Source: Aplectana chamaeleonis (taxonomy: Eukaryota > Nematoda > Chromadorea > Rhabditida > Cosmocercidae). From it: 64,000 bases of DNA. The notes below the pieces were generated by a model. The model worked only from the letters and a program-made list of their open reading frames with translations, was not told the origin of the DNA and made no database searches. Position numbers and translations under genes: made by a program. The stretch covers positions 124,001-188,000 of the forward strand of contig JAPDOI010000173.1 in assembly GCA_029168955.1 (NCBI GenBank), given 5' to 3'. Below, one piece after another: positions 11,337-22,869 of the stretch. Within the stretch, counting starts at the first letter, position 1. Each line of letters opens with the position of its first letter.

Positions 11337-11477
11337 GGGAATGAGTCGTCCCGACTTATAAACAGCGTTAAAAAACAATGTATATACAGTGTGGGATGTT
11401 CTCGATCAATGGCAGCGAGAGGACTTCGAGCGGCAAGCCATAGACGAGCGAACACCTCTTGATCCACAGTCCGTGTA

Positions 11478-12214
11478 CTCTGCCAACGCGTAGCTAGATG
11501 CCTCCGAGGGCGTGGCCTGTAACGCCTCCCCATTCCATGTAGCGAAAATTTACGGGTTTTAGCTACGATAGCTATAACCCGCATATTCTTGTGTCGACGG
11601 TACAAGGGTGCAAATTCTACGCGTATTCTACGTAAAAACGAAGGCTAAATTTGAACCAGTGCTCTCTCCGACGCTAAACCCGTATATTCTCGCTATAATT
11701 TTGTAGCGAGAATCTACGGATTTTTCGACAGCCTGTGTTGAAGTGCAGTCTTAAACCCGCGCTGGCTACGCGGAACGCAGGGAGGCCGTTCAAACAGTGA
11801 TGGCCCAGTCATCTCATTCAGTGATTACTCGACACTCTGTGACTGGCCGAGGAGAGTGACCCCGTGTCGCTCTCTGGGACACCATGGTGAGGATAATTTT
11901 GACCATTGGGATGCGGCAGGGCGTGGAGAAGAAACGGCGACGCTGTCGATCGCAGCTGGGATCGCCTTTCTAGTACGAATCAGGACTGTGTGGCTCGATC
12001 GACCGAGTGCTGTAACGACAACAAGCGTAGAATATGCGGGTGCTGTCGCGAGAATTTACGTAGAATATGCGGGCGCTGTAGCTAAAATTTCACCAACTGA
12101 GGCTAAACTTTCCGTAATTTACGTAAAATCTCGTATCAAAATTAGACTAGATGCCTCCGAAATCCTGGGCATCTCCGGTTACCGCGTGAGGCATCTAGCT
12201 ACGCGCTGGCAGAG
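11478..12214. mobile_element. MITE family D, copy D2
   Basis: CTCTGCCAACGCG at the left and its inverse ending GGCAGAG at the right, each flanked by TA (11476-11477 and 12215-12216). It lies between the gag-pro stop and the 3' LTR of F. Confidence 0.9.
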
Positions 12215-12416
12215 TATTTGAGTTTCAGCGGTCGTCAGTGAACATCTCGTGCATCGTCAGGATGGCGGAACCTCGTATCATCTGAACGTCGGTGCATCTT
12301 CATGTCCTTGATCACGGGATTCGGCTTGATGTCCTGTTCCCTCTTTACGTCGGTGATCACGGGCTGTTGACGCTGCTCCTTGCAGGTCTTCCATCCAAGG
12401 CAGACTTCAGGTACCG

Positions 12417-15400
12417 TTAGACGCGTACTGCTCGCACGCTCCGGGTACCGTTCCTTCGATGGTGCATCCGCCTTCTCTTGCTCTGAGCAGGTGCTGGAGG
12501 TCTCTCTACCTCCTCACTGCGTTTCAGCAGAACCGGATCACATAAGCTGACCTTGCGGTCTACATGAGTCAGAACACGGCGCTGACGTGCCACCCCCTCA
12601 CTTTCACGATGCTTTGCTCCTGCAAATGCATGAGAAGTGGTAGGCCTGCTTTCACGATCCACGTCGTTAATCGCCTTGAATGCGACGTCATGCTCAATCA
12701 CGGAAGTTTCCTCAGTCTGAGAGCATCCACGCCTAGCAGGTGCAGCCTTAGTTTTCTGTCTCTCCAGACACAGGGTTGGGCAGTCTTGCGACCGGTCGCA
12801 ACGCGGGTCGTAAAGATATGGTAAATTTTTCGCAAAAAAATCGAATTTTGGGGGGGGTTCGTAAAATTTTTGGAAAAAGGGTTTTCCTGCAAACCACCTA
12901 GACATAACTTGTAGACAGACTTAAACCGACATATACACCCTCTTCACGCTTTTCTCTGTGCTGAAAAAAACGGTCGCAACAGAGAATTCTGTAACAAGAT
13001 CTGTTATTTACATTAAATTCTCTTTGATTTGCTTAATTGAAGCGCGGAGTTATTCCTTATTGAAGCGAATACCCGTTGCGACCGGCGTTGAGCCCCAGTT
13101 GAGACCCGGGGCTCACGGTCGCAACGGATATTTTGCTTTGAAGGGCTTTCATCAGAATTCTTTTTGGGACGATTCTGATTGTATAATAGTCTTGTGTAAT
13201 AAAAACAACTAACATCCATTGAGCGTCGTCGCTTTACCTCATTTTGAATCCGCTATATTTAGCACTAAGCCCCCCTGACCGAATAGCGGGGTCTAATGCG
13301 TTCGGAGGGAAACACAAGATTTTAGAAGTGATTTTCAATATTTTTCCAGAGTACCTTCTGGTTTCTGAACCTATTCTGAGATTTGTAGTGGACGAGTTAT
13401 CTTTCATACAGTTTTAGCATTGTATCTACACACATTTATCTCTTTTTTACCCATTTTGACTATCTAGATTTCGTTCTTTTCGGTGTTTTTTCCTTAAAAA
13501 GGTTTTTTTTCAGATAACGAACTCGTGATAATCGCGTCATAAATTTTGGTGTCATAGGGGGGGGTCCGTAAAAATTTTGGTCACCAGGGGGTCGTAAAAT
13601 TTTGCTCACCGGTCGCAACGGCCTGCTCAACCCTGGACATACCTTCTTCGCTACAATAGCGTTAGCTGCTTTTGATCCACAGTTCCAGTCGTTTAACCCC
13701 GCCATGGACGTGTTATGCCCAGTCGTCTGTTTCCTGACTACTGTTTGCAGCTCCGTAGCCTTTGAATGTTTCCGTTCTCTACAGTTCTTCCGAACATGGC
13801 CGAGCTTAGAACAATTGAAACATCTGACAAACGACTTTCCCATTCTCCCACTTGAGGTAGTACTGCGACGACCTTGGACGACTGCCTCCCCGTAGAGTGA
13901 TCCTGCAGCAGATACTATACCGTACGCCTTCTGACGGAAATTGAAGCCCAATTTCTTCAGTACGCTGGTACGCAATACAAGCGTTCCGTCTCCTCCAGCC
14001 ATGACGAGCAATGCAATCCTTTGCTTGCTGATTTTGCCGACCTGCACTGTCAGCCGAACAGCTCCTTTGAACGTCATCTTATTGCCAGAAGCATCGTACA
14101 CCGACTTGCGCTGACCACACGATAACTCCTCTACGTCGCTGTCTAGGTCAAAACCTGCGTCACGGGCAGCCAAGAACATGTCCAACGGGATTATGCTGAC
14201 TTGCAACCCTGAATCCAGTAGAGCCTTGCGGGACAGTCCAAGCAGATGGACGTCTGCTAGCATCTGCTCACCAACGAGCTCTGTTTGAATTCTGCTCGTT
14301 CCAACTGCTCCAAATATCCACTTGCTAAGAGACGCAGTGAATATCCTGGGTGCACCTGTCTGCATGGGTGTACTTGTCGGCTTCCGCGAAGTCGCTTCTT
14401 GCTTCACGACCCTACACTCTCGTTTGAGATGTCCGGGCTTGTTACACTCGAAGCATCTACGTTGGTCTACACTGGACTTTGCTTCCCTTTCCTTGAAATC
14501 ATCGGTCCTTCCAGAGATCGGCGGCCTCACTGCCTCCAATGTCTTGTCTTCTTCAGTCAGCGCACGACTGCTCTTACTATCGTCTGAGGTTTGGAGAATC
14601 GTCTTTGCAACCGCTAGGCTCCTTTCACATCTTTAAGCCATATTCTTCACCATCTCATATGCGGTTCCCTTCGGGGCGATCTCCATAGTCGTGTACAGCT
14701 GTAGATACTCCGGCCAGTCAGAAAGCTGGCTCACCAACTCTCCCGCCCTTGTGCGGGACAACTCTTCTTCACTTGCATCCGGATAAGCCTGTCTTGTCAG
14801 CTTCTCTAGCTCAAGACAATATCGAGTGATGTCTGTGGACCTCTTGAGGGTTTTCGACTCCACGTAAGCCCTCATTCGCACTGGTGAGTCGTCTATCTCA
14901 AACTTGGACATTAGTGCTTCCACCAGACTATCGGAGTCTACTCTGATGTATTGTGGTAGCGCCGTGGCCACTGCCTTTGGATAGCCCTCCATTTTCGACA
15001 TAAGAAGATGAACAAGGAGGTCATTGCGCAGCCCGAGGAACTGATACTTCATCGAGAATCTCACAATAAAGTCGTCGAAGTTTCTTCCTTCAGAGTCACA
15101 ATATACTTCAACATCGGGATGAGTCATGGCCGCAACCATCGATCCAATGCTGTCAGAATGTCAAGATCCGCCATAGCTGGGGACCTTAATCGATGATTCG
15201 GGGCTCAATTCCCTCGTTTTCTGCAGAGATTCGAGTCTCCCTCTGTGATCGCATGGAGAACTCATTGACATGTGCGCACCGTACTGGCCACAGCAAGCTA
15301 GACGTTTGACTCCTACAGTCGCTGTCGTATCACAACGATTGCCAAACTGCTGACGCTGCTTCGTCTCCGAAATTGTCGACATTTCGTCCACCACCGGGGT

Positions 15401-15625
15401 GACAGCACCTCGTGTTTCCTTCCCGAGAATCGCCGATATTATTCGAAGTATTGCTGTTTCCAACCTTCGAGTGCCTTGCTCAAAGTTGTTCAGGTGTCCA
15501 AGCTCACCTTCAATGATAGCGCACTTCCCATTGATTATACAGCTCGCTTGCCTTTTAAAATGTTGACATCCTCTACCAGACTTTGCCGAAATTTTCTGCA
15601 CCATCTCAGCAGGTGAACCTCGCAA
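12417..15625 (-). pseudogene. gag-protease polyprotein of LTR retrotransposon F
   Basis: One minus-strand frame runs from 15625 to the TAG at 12417, broken by an in-frame TGA (15161), an in-frame TAA (14633) and element E1 (12771-13635). The first part lacks landmarks. The middle part (from about 15130) looks like a Gag capsid region (FDDFIVRFSMKYQFLGLRND). Next come a CCHC zinc knuckle (C-F-E-C-N-K-P-G-H-L-K-R-E-C, near 14450) and a retropepsin-like aspartic protease around 14220 (LLDSG motif, then a hydrophobic stretch). A second CCHC knuckle (CFNCSKLGHVRKNC) follows near 13820. Excising E1 with one copy of its 4-bp duplication rejoins the frame as V-C-L-E-R-Q. The C-terminal tail is basic. 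No polymerase domains follow. Gag packages RNA into particles; the protease would process the polyprotein. Confidence 0.85.
12771..13635. mobile_element. Element E1 with 4-bp target duplication
   Basis: Inverted ends CAGGGTTGGGCAG and CAGGGTTGAGCAG, each followed by GTTGCGACC-like sequence and a TCGTAAA-rich sub-terminal block. GACA is duplicated on both sides (12767-12770 and 13636-13639). Copy E2 at 61390-61831 shares the ends. The ends look hAT-like, but a 4-bp duplication does not fit hAT (8 bp), so the superfamily is open. No transposase frame. Confidence 0.85.
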
Positions 15626-16234
15626 ATCTGTCGAGCAATTCCCAATTGCTCTTACTTATGTCTTGATTTGACAGTTCTTGCTGGAAAGATCCTGAACCAT
15701 ATGCTGCAGTGGCTTCAACGCCTCCTCCCTGGACGCGAACTGCAACGACGTTGTAGGCTCGACCGAGAGCTCTCTCGCTAGATCCTTGGGGCTCGAATCA
15801 GGAGCCTTAGTCGTCATTTCGTGCTTGTATGACCTCGCGTGCTTCCTGTATTGGTATTTGCCCCAGCACGCGCTCTACCGGCAGGGTGTGTGGATGAATT
15901 TCCAACGACACGCCTAGAAACGGCACGTCACACGTATACGCAACGCCACGCTACACGGGCGGCTGCGACACGGCCACGCACGCACCCGTGCTATGCCGAG
16001 AAAGTACACTGCCTTACCAACGGCAGGATTCACGCCTTAGCCGCTCCGAACGGCTTAGCAGGCGTGTATCGAGCACAACCAAAGTTTTTGTTCGGCCCCC
16101 AAATCGCGGATGGAACCTGGCCGGTCAACCGGTTGGATGTCTAGGGGTGGGACTAGAACACTTCGGTGATGAAAAGTTTATTGGCGGAACAGTGACGAAT
16201 GTCACTATCAGCACAAAACCCACGAAAAGACGAA
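15626..16234 (-). other. 5' leader region of retrotransposon F
   Basis: Lies between the 5' LTR and the first supported gag codon. It would contain the primer-binding site, which I could not assign to a tRNA. The gag start codon is not certain: upstream frames are broken. Confidence 0.5.
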
Positions 16235-16511
16235 TGTTGTCCTAGAATGAGCTCTCGCTCGGCTTTTAAAGGGAATGGGGAGGGGCCCAAATACATACGA
16301 GGGCGAATCGATGGTTACAGGCGAGAGAGTGTGTGGGGGGGGGGAGCGCGCAGAAGCGCATGACGAAGCAAACAAGGCCAATCGGTCAGCTCGATTAACT
16401 TACAACGATATCGATCGACAGAAAGGATATGGAGTAGAAATAGCATATAAAAGGTTAAAATAGAGTATAAATACAATACTATCAACATAATATTAACTGA
16501 GTTATTTCAAA
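16235..16511 (-). repeat. 5' LTR of retrotransposon F, main part
   Basis: Matches 11008-11284 of the other LTR. It breaks off at 16511 (TTTCAAA) and the missing end, ACTACTACAAATG to TCTTAACA, is found at 21281-21322 after the 4.8 kb insertion. Confidence 0.88.
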
Positions 16512-16569
16512 CTCAGGAAATCCGGGTTGTCACCTGGAGCCGACAACTCCTTCCTGCTATGACATGGAG

Positions 16570-16870
16570 GGCATATGAGCCTTCCGTTGTTACCTCGAAG
16601 CCATATTTCGTCACGTTTTGCACTTTCTGATGTGACCTGGGGCGGCATGCATGAACACGCTAACACGCGGTTCGAAAACCCCGTCCGTGGGACCCTCCGT
16701 GCTGGACGTTCTCTCTCGCTCTTCCCTCCGCGCATGGGTCTCAGCGCTCGACGTTCACTCTCGCGCGGGGGACGCCCGCTTGTATCGCCGCAGCTTGACC
16801 ACGTCGCGACGCGGCGTCGCACGGCTAGGTCGCGGACGAGTTACCCTCCGCGATACTAGATTTGAATCTT
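16570..16870. other. GC-rich segment near left end of W
   Basis: A locally GC-rich block with overlapping open frames on both strands (plus 16575-16859, minus 16502-16822). The frames are arginine-rich and without domains. GC-rich sequence with CGCGCG runs also occurs at 19830-19960. I do not support a gene. Confidence 0.4.
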
Positions 16871-17635
16871 AAAGGACGCGCAGACCCTGTTTACAGCAAT
16901 ATTATTCTTAACACGCTATTCTGAGTGATATTCACTGTTCTTGGTCTACATTTCTAACTGATATTCACTATTATTCTAGTCTTCGTCTACGTTTCTAACT
17001 GATATTCACTATTATTCTAGTCTTCGTCTACGTTTCCGTCCAAGCTGTACTTTTCTAGACATTTTGCGATTAAATTCCCGTTCTCTGAAACGTGTATTTT
17101 ATCGCAGAAAGTTAGAAAAAGGCTAGTGCTCCTTCACCTTTACGTTTAGCAGAAATTTAGGAACTAGCTAGAGTTCGTAATAGGTTTCTTGAATTTTCGA
17201 AATAGAATTAAATGGAACATTGGTTAATTATCCCAAATTTTACGTTTTGTGAATATCTGTGGATAATTATTGATATTAGTGATGCTTCAAAGCCTCTATT
17301 TTTCCAACTATTTCGAGATTGAATTTTGTAATTAACTTGAGTTTCTTCTTTTTTTTTTGTCCAAGCTAAAAAAAAGGCGGAAAAGGGCGTTGATTAAGAT
17401 GATTTTGTGGTTGGAACTCACTGAAGTTTAAACAATGTATGTTATCAATAAATCATTTTCAATAACAATTGATGATGAAAACATGCGACTTTGTGCGAAA
17501 ATTCAACCTACATTAAGATATTTTATACATAATCATAAAAACTTTGATGGAAGAGAGTGGAAGATTTTTTTTCGTAAGGTGGAGTTTTTTTCCATTATAA
17601 AAACTCAACTTCTCTACTACGACTGCAATTATAAG

Positions 17636-18075
17636 CCACAATTTGGGTGGGTTTTCAAAAAATCGTCACTCCACTATGATCAGATTCTCCCCGATTTTAA
17701 AAATTCTCACATTTTTCGGGTTTTTCGGAAAAAAATCCTCTCTCCACTATGCCAAAATTTTCCCCGATTTCAAAATTCTCACAATTGAAATGAATTTTCC
17801 AAAAAATCGTCCCTCCACTATGCCCCAACTACCCCAATGGTGAATATTTTGAATCTATGGTCGGTTTTTTTTTGAAAAATTACATTCACTATGCCCAAAT
17901 TTTCTCCGATTGTAAACATGTTCAATTTAGGGTTGATTTAAAGAAATTTGTAAACGAAATCAAAAAGTGTCGCAATCTAGATGTTTTTTTTTCGAAAACT
18001 CATCCCTCCACTATGCCCAAATTTTCGCCAATTTGAAAGATTGTCACAATTTGGGTGGGTTTTTCGAAACCAAAA
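17636..18075. repeat. Degenerate tandem repeat around TCCACTATGCCC
   Basis: About five degenerate units of 80-100 bp, each with (C/A)TCCACTATGCC(C/A)AA followed by TTTTC(C/G/T)CC(G/A)ATTT and, in several units, CACAATTTGGGTGGG. Confidence 0.7.
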
Positions 18076-20149
18076 TCGATTGTCATTGACAACTGACTAG
18101 ACTTAGGATAGGTAGTTATCAATTAGCGCTCTCGCGCTTTCAACTGACCCAACATCCCTAAATGTTATCACCTTAGATTACCTTAGGGCCTCTCACGTAT
18201 CAGCAGCGCTAGTCACACATGGCTCGCACATATGTAGGCCGTGGCGAATGTGCGAAGTTTCCTTCAGGAAAGGAGGACCGTATATCACGCATATTGCCAT
18301 TACCATAATGATTACATGTGTACCCCGATTATATTTACATTCCAGATCTAGAGTGATCCGGATCACTCGCTCCTCTCCTTCTGTTGTTGTCCCAAATTTT
18401 TTCTGATCAAATTCTGATATATTGAAGGTAGTCGTCGAGTGAATGAAAAATTATTCTTGCAATAAATTCGTTTCTCTAACTAGATAGACTCCTTGGACTG
18501 TAGCAAAATATTTCACTTAATAATTTTGTCTGAACTTGCGAGCGTTAGCCCAAAACTAGATTAGTTTTTCTTTAAATTTTGCTCAAATATGGAGTTACCC
18601 CGAAACGCACCAGAAAGGAACGTAGCTCTATTTTAGTGTTCGTGATTGAGGGGGGGGGTGTTCAAAATTTTAGTGTAAAGATATGGCCAAACAAACGTAA
18701 AACTTTGTTTATTTACACATGCTTTCGAAAATGTCCTTTTTCTATATGAAAACAATCTAATTTTAGTAGCCGGGCATTGGTTTCATATTGATTATTATCC
18801 ATGAGAAGAAAACCACATGTTCGACTGAAACGTTCTGGTTGTAGTTGGTGATTTTTTTGTCTTTTTTATTCATATTTCTTGAAGACATTGTTAACTCATT
18901 GTATTCGTCATTGCTAATCCTAACCTAGAAATATTATTAAAAATTTGACTTTAGGTTTTTATTTGTTTCAAAAGAAGGTTTAAATAAAAAAATGTAGGTT
19001 TTTTTCCGTAAACAGTGGACAATATTCAGTTCTCGGAAGAGAAATATGAACACGAGGCTCAATACGGATGTTTTATGAGTGATTAGTTTGTAACAGTTTA
19101 CCAGAAAAGGGACCGTAAAAATTTTTAGAGCTAGAGAACGCTTACTAAATAGCTAATTAAATTTTGAAAAAAAAAGGAGAAAAAAAAGAAAAACCACATT
19201 CGGGCAATTAAAAAATAGGAAAAGTTAGTTGTACTACCGTTGTTTTGAAAAAAACATTCTTGAACTCATTTATACTTCCTTTTTTCATTTTCATTTTTTC
19301 TGTGATTTTTGACTTTGACCGACGATTCGAGACTCCTCCCTTCACCCTTCGATTTTTAAATTCTTTTCAACGATGTTTTATTCAAGTTTTATTTGATTAG
19401 GGAACTTCTCCTCCATCAATTCGAACAATGGCTTTCAGAAATTTCCGAATAAAGTGATACTTATTCGAACTCATAGGTTCAAATTTTTCCTCTGCGTGAA
19501 TGCAATCAAGAAACGGATCTATATCCGACTCGAATAAACGCTCGGGTAATTATTTAATTTCATTCTCTGATTTGAAAAACTACTCGTAATTTCAAATATT
19601 GCCGAAAGATGCCCGAAAACGATTGAGCTATGTATTTTTTTTTGCGGTGGAATATTTGGATCACTGGAATTTAACTGTGTTTTAGTTTTTTTTTTTTCAC
19701 ATTAAAGAACTAGCTGTGAAAATCAAACTTCAGGCAATCAGACGCGTCATTTCTCTGCTGTTGTTGTCGTAATGCACTAGCGTGGGTTAACGTGCTCTAG
19801 TCGATACGCCATGGGTACTGTAGATTTCGTATCGCTGCGCCCTTCCACCGCGCGCGACGCACCCTTCACCGCGCGCGACGCCCCGCCGCGTTGCGACGAT
19901 ACAACCGGACCCCACCCCTCTCGCGCGCGGTGCGACGCGACGCGATTCCCCTCACCTTATATTGCGTTCATGCATGCCGGTCCTGGAGGTGACGCGCCAT
20001 ATTTCGCAAGATTTTGCACGTACTGAAGTGGCGAGATGGCGACGAGCCAATCATCGACGTCTTGCTGCGTCATCCTATTTTCTCATATTCATCCTTCTTC
20101 GAGAATTTCCTGATTGTTATTCTTCTTCGAAAACTCTCTGATTCTCGGG
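18076..20149. other. AT-rich interior of W
   Basis: No gene seen. A short imperfect tandem of ACCGCGCGCGACGC occurs at 19848-19885. Confidence 0.4.
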
Positions 20150-20616
20150 TTAAAGGCATCGTTCGCGCTGGAAATCAATTTTCATTTTGCAGGCTCAATT
20201 TCACGATTGAGCCCGGTAGACCACACTGGTAAGCTTTGGCGCGTCAAAAACGTTGGGCAATGAAGTTGGAAGGCGTCAAAGATGAAGATCCGCCACCAAT
20301 TCTCACCAGTCATCTAGCACTTTTTCCTAAAATGTTGGTGTGACCGTAATACAACATGAAAAATTGTTACGGCACGAACTCCACATGCAAAAAAACTCCG
20401 AAAATGACAGTGACGAGGCTTCCAGAAGCAGAAAAACTTCACAAAGGATTTTGGCGCGAAATTCAAATTCGTATTTACAATGTGTTCCGATTGACTTTTC
20501 TTTACAAATGAAGGTTTTCCATGGGACCCTTCGACATTTTCGTTCACTAGAGAGGCCAAGCTACACAAAAACATGAAAAAGTAATATACGATTTTCTGCG
20601 CGTACGATGCCTTTAA
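20150..20616. mobile_element. TTAA MITE family J, intact copy J1
   Basis: Starts TTAAAGGCATCGTTCGCG and ends CGCGTACGATGCCTTTAA; 467 bp. It is the uninterrupted reference for the split copy at 22478-29519 and shows the pre-insertion sequence GTGCCGTAACAAT (minus strand) at the site where element T inserted there. Confidence 0.88.
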
Positions 20617-20784
20617 TATCGTTCTGAGTTTTTGCCTAGACACGCTTTTCTGTTGAATATTTGATTTCACGGTTTTTTGCCGATTTCCACTCCGAGTTTG
20701 GCCTGTTTAAGCATCCGGGTATAATTTTTAAAGTTTATCGAAAATTAGGAAATTTGCTGAAACATTGTTCTTTTTTATTTTCGG

Positions 20785-21015
20785 CTGAGCTTCTTTAGCG
20801 GCCGCACGCGCTCGAGTCAGTCGGGTTTCCAGCGCCAAAGTCGACTCGATGTGGCTTTTTTATACAATTTTCTCCAATTTTTCTCAGTTTCCAGTTTCCA
20901 AAACCCACCTAGAGTCAGCAGATCGGCGGCTGCGGCGCGGGAAGCCCTTCTGACCCGGGAGCGTGCGGCCGCAAAGCGTGTCGAGACGCAATTGCGGACC
21001 GGAATTTGGCCCAGA
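20785..21015. mobile_element. MITE family H, copy H1
   Basis: Inverted ends around GCGGCCGCACGCGCTC and GCGTGCGGCCGCAAAG, with a shared interior (GTTTCCAGTTTCCAAAACCC, CAGATCGGCGGCTGCGGC) also found in H2 at 62763-63000. Confidence 0.8.
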
Positions 21016-21066
21016 TAAGCACAGCAGTGTGAACGCGACAATGCGGGGGAGGGAGTTGGTTGTTGT

Positions 21067-21262
21067 CACCTGGAGGTGATCTGCAGGTCGTGCGGCGGAG
21101 TCATGCCCCACCACATACTCACGACCTCCAAGTGACATGCCAGAGACCTCCAGGTGACATGGGTTTCATGTCACCTCGAGGTCTCTGGTATGTCACCTAG
21201 AGGTCGCGAGGATGTGGTGGTGCATGACTCCGCCCCACGACCTGCTGGAGACCTCTAGGTGA
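21067..21262. repeat. Long near-perfect hairpin, right end of W
   Basis: Arms of about 95 bp meet at GACATGGGTTTCATGTC (near 21157-21173). Each arm carries CGGAGTCATGC and its mirror, plus several copies of a GACCTC(C/T)AGGTGACA-type motif in alternating orientation. Confidence 0.85.
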
Positions 21263-21338
21263 CAACCGGGATTTCCTGAGACTACTACAAATGTGCACAT
21301 TCACATACTATATATCTTAACAGGTTTTACATGCAATT

Positions 21339-21963
21339 TGTAGCGAAGCGCTTGTTTCTATCGCGGGTCTCCCCGGGCCGCGGGGGGGTATGTCCCGCCC
21401 CTTGCTCGGCGGCTGCGTCTCTGCCTGCGTAGCCGCCAGGCCCTGCCTCCGGTTCGGGCAGTAGTCTCCTCTCCGCTGCCAGCCGAGTCGGTGGCAGGCG
21501 GCGAGCTCTTTCGCCGCGATGTCAGCGGAGCGGGTCGTTAGTCCCGACGTTGACTGAGTGCCGACACCGGCCGTCGTCCACTGGCGACGTATCGATCGCG
21601 GAGATCGGGATGTTGGGCGAGGCACACCTCGCGTATGAACACGCTACCATGTGGGATCTTCCTCATAATACGCAAGCGAGTTTCAGGTTTCAATCAGAAC
21701 AGCTCATTCCGTCCCTACTAGCTCTAATATCATAACCTCTTCCGGTTCTACTACGCTTTCTTGTATTTGCATTATTGCTCGTGTCGTTTCTTAGTTCGAC
21801 TCATTCGCATTCGCCATCTTGCAATATGCATTACTGGATGTACCGGATAAAAGGATGAGTGAACGGGTGTACCATAGTTTGCCGCTACAAAAATTGTGGG
21901 ATAAGTACGCAGACACACTAATAAGCTCCCAGCCAATCTGACCTTTCTCTCTCACTCCGCGAC
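21339..21963 (+). repeat. LTR-like repeat G, copy G1
   Basis: From TGTAGCGAAGCGC to CACTCCGCGAC it matches G2 (34329-35144) closely, with shared blocks such as ATCGCGGGTCTCCCCGGGCC. It lacks the roughly 190-bp segment that G2 has between TTTGCCG and AAATTGTGGG. Confidence 0.75.
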
Positions 21964-22106
21964 GTGGTGCATAGCGGCCATGGTGAAACGCACCCGCCGT
22001 TTATACGCCGCTACCACTGTCCTTGAACGGTTCAAAGTCAAAAAACTTGAGTAATTTTTGTAATTTTCGATTTTCCATCGACTATAGTACTCTGAGGTTT
22101 CACGCT

Positions 22107-22310
22107 GCTAAATCACACTAGGAAGCTAAGCAGACCCTCCTGGTGCAGGTGCAGAAGTCCAACGGGACTGTGGCAACCTGCCGACGGACGCATCACCAGC
22201 TGGTGGGCCGGGAGGATTTGTGGTACCTGGAGGTGTCATGGACGCTAGGGGCGCAACTTACATTCGCTGGACCGGCTGCTTAATAACTTCCTAGTAGGAG
22301 GACTAGAGAG
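22107..22310. repeat. Short fold-back repeat
   Basis: CTAGGAAGCTAAGCAG at the left pairs with CTGCTTAATAACTTCCTAG at the right, around a GC-rich loop. A further small hairpin, CCTACGCAGCGTAGGG, lies just right at 22314-22329. Confidence 0.5.
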
Positions 22311-22869
22311 GTGCCCTACGCAGCGTAGGGGCGATAGATGGCCCTTAAGAGCATGGAGCAGGACGCTCAGGGAGTCATTGAGAACTCAGAAGCTCCGTTT
22401 ATAACATGCATTTCGATGTCGATCTTCACGTGCATTTAGTGCAAATTCCAAAAAAACTCGCGAAAAATCTGTCGAGAATAAAGGCATCGTACGCACAGAA
22501 TACCGTTTTCTATTTTTTCGTGTTTTTGCGTAGCTTGGCCTCTTTAGTGAACGAAAATGTCGGAGGAGCCCATGAAAAACCTTTAATTGCAAAGAAAAGT
22601 CAATCGGAACACATTGTAAATACGAATTTGAATTTCGCGCTAAAATCCTTCTTGAGGGTTTCTGATTCTGGAGGCCTCGTTACTGTCATTTTCGGAGTTT
22701 TTCTGCATGTGGAGTTCGTGCCGTACTCAGGCAAACTCAAATGTCGACAGCAGGTTGACACGCCTCTTCTCAAGCAACCCGGCGATAGTGGGTTTTTTCG
22801 GGAGAAAAACGTGGACCTGTTATTGACCTGCTATCGACCTGTCGATAGCAGGTTCACGGCAGGTTGTTA

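Larger units (their letters stand above)
16512..21280. mobile_element. Element W: 4.8 kb insertion with CTCAGG ends
   Basis: W lies exactly where the 5' LTR of F is broken; joining 16511 to 21281 restores the LTR. Its ends are CTCAGGAAATCC followed by (G/C)GGTTGTC, inverted at the right. The termini resemble those of element T (CTCAGGCAAACTC). No target duplication is obvious. W holds a long tandem array, MITE J1, MITE H1 and a long hairpin at its right end. No transposase domain could be found in it. Confidence 0.78.
11008..21322 (-). mobile_element. LTR retrotransposon F (gag-pro only), heavily invaded
   Basis: Two LTRs with TGTTGTC...TTAACA ends flank a minus-strand gag-protease region. 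The 3' LTR is 11008-11325, preceded on the minus strand by a polypurine tract. The 5' LTR is 16235-16511 continued at 21281-21322, because a 4.8 kb element sits inside it. Removing D2, E1 and the 4.8 kb element leaves about 3.3 kb of interior. No reverse transcriptase, RNase H or integrase is visible, so the element is either non-autonomous by design or has lost pol. LTRs look roughly 92% identical by eye, so it is not recent. No clear target duplication is seen outside the LTRs. Confidence 0.85.

Noticed and set aside
13602..14636. Plus-strand frames opposite the gag-protease gene
   Set aside because: Shadows of the minus-strand coding region.
16502..16872. Arg-rich overlapping frames on both strands
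   Set aside because: GC-rich sequence avoids stops in several frames; no domain or splice context.
22478..22725. Reading the two J fragments as separate truncated MITEs
   Set aside because: They join at a single TA to give the full intact J1 order, and the breakpoints coincide with 31-bp inverted repeats.
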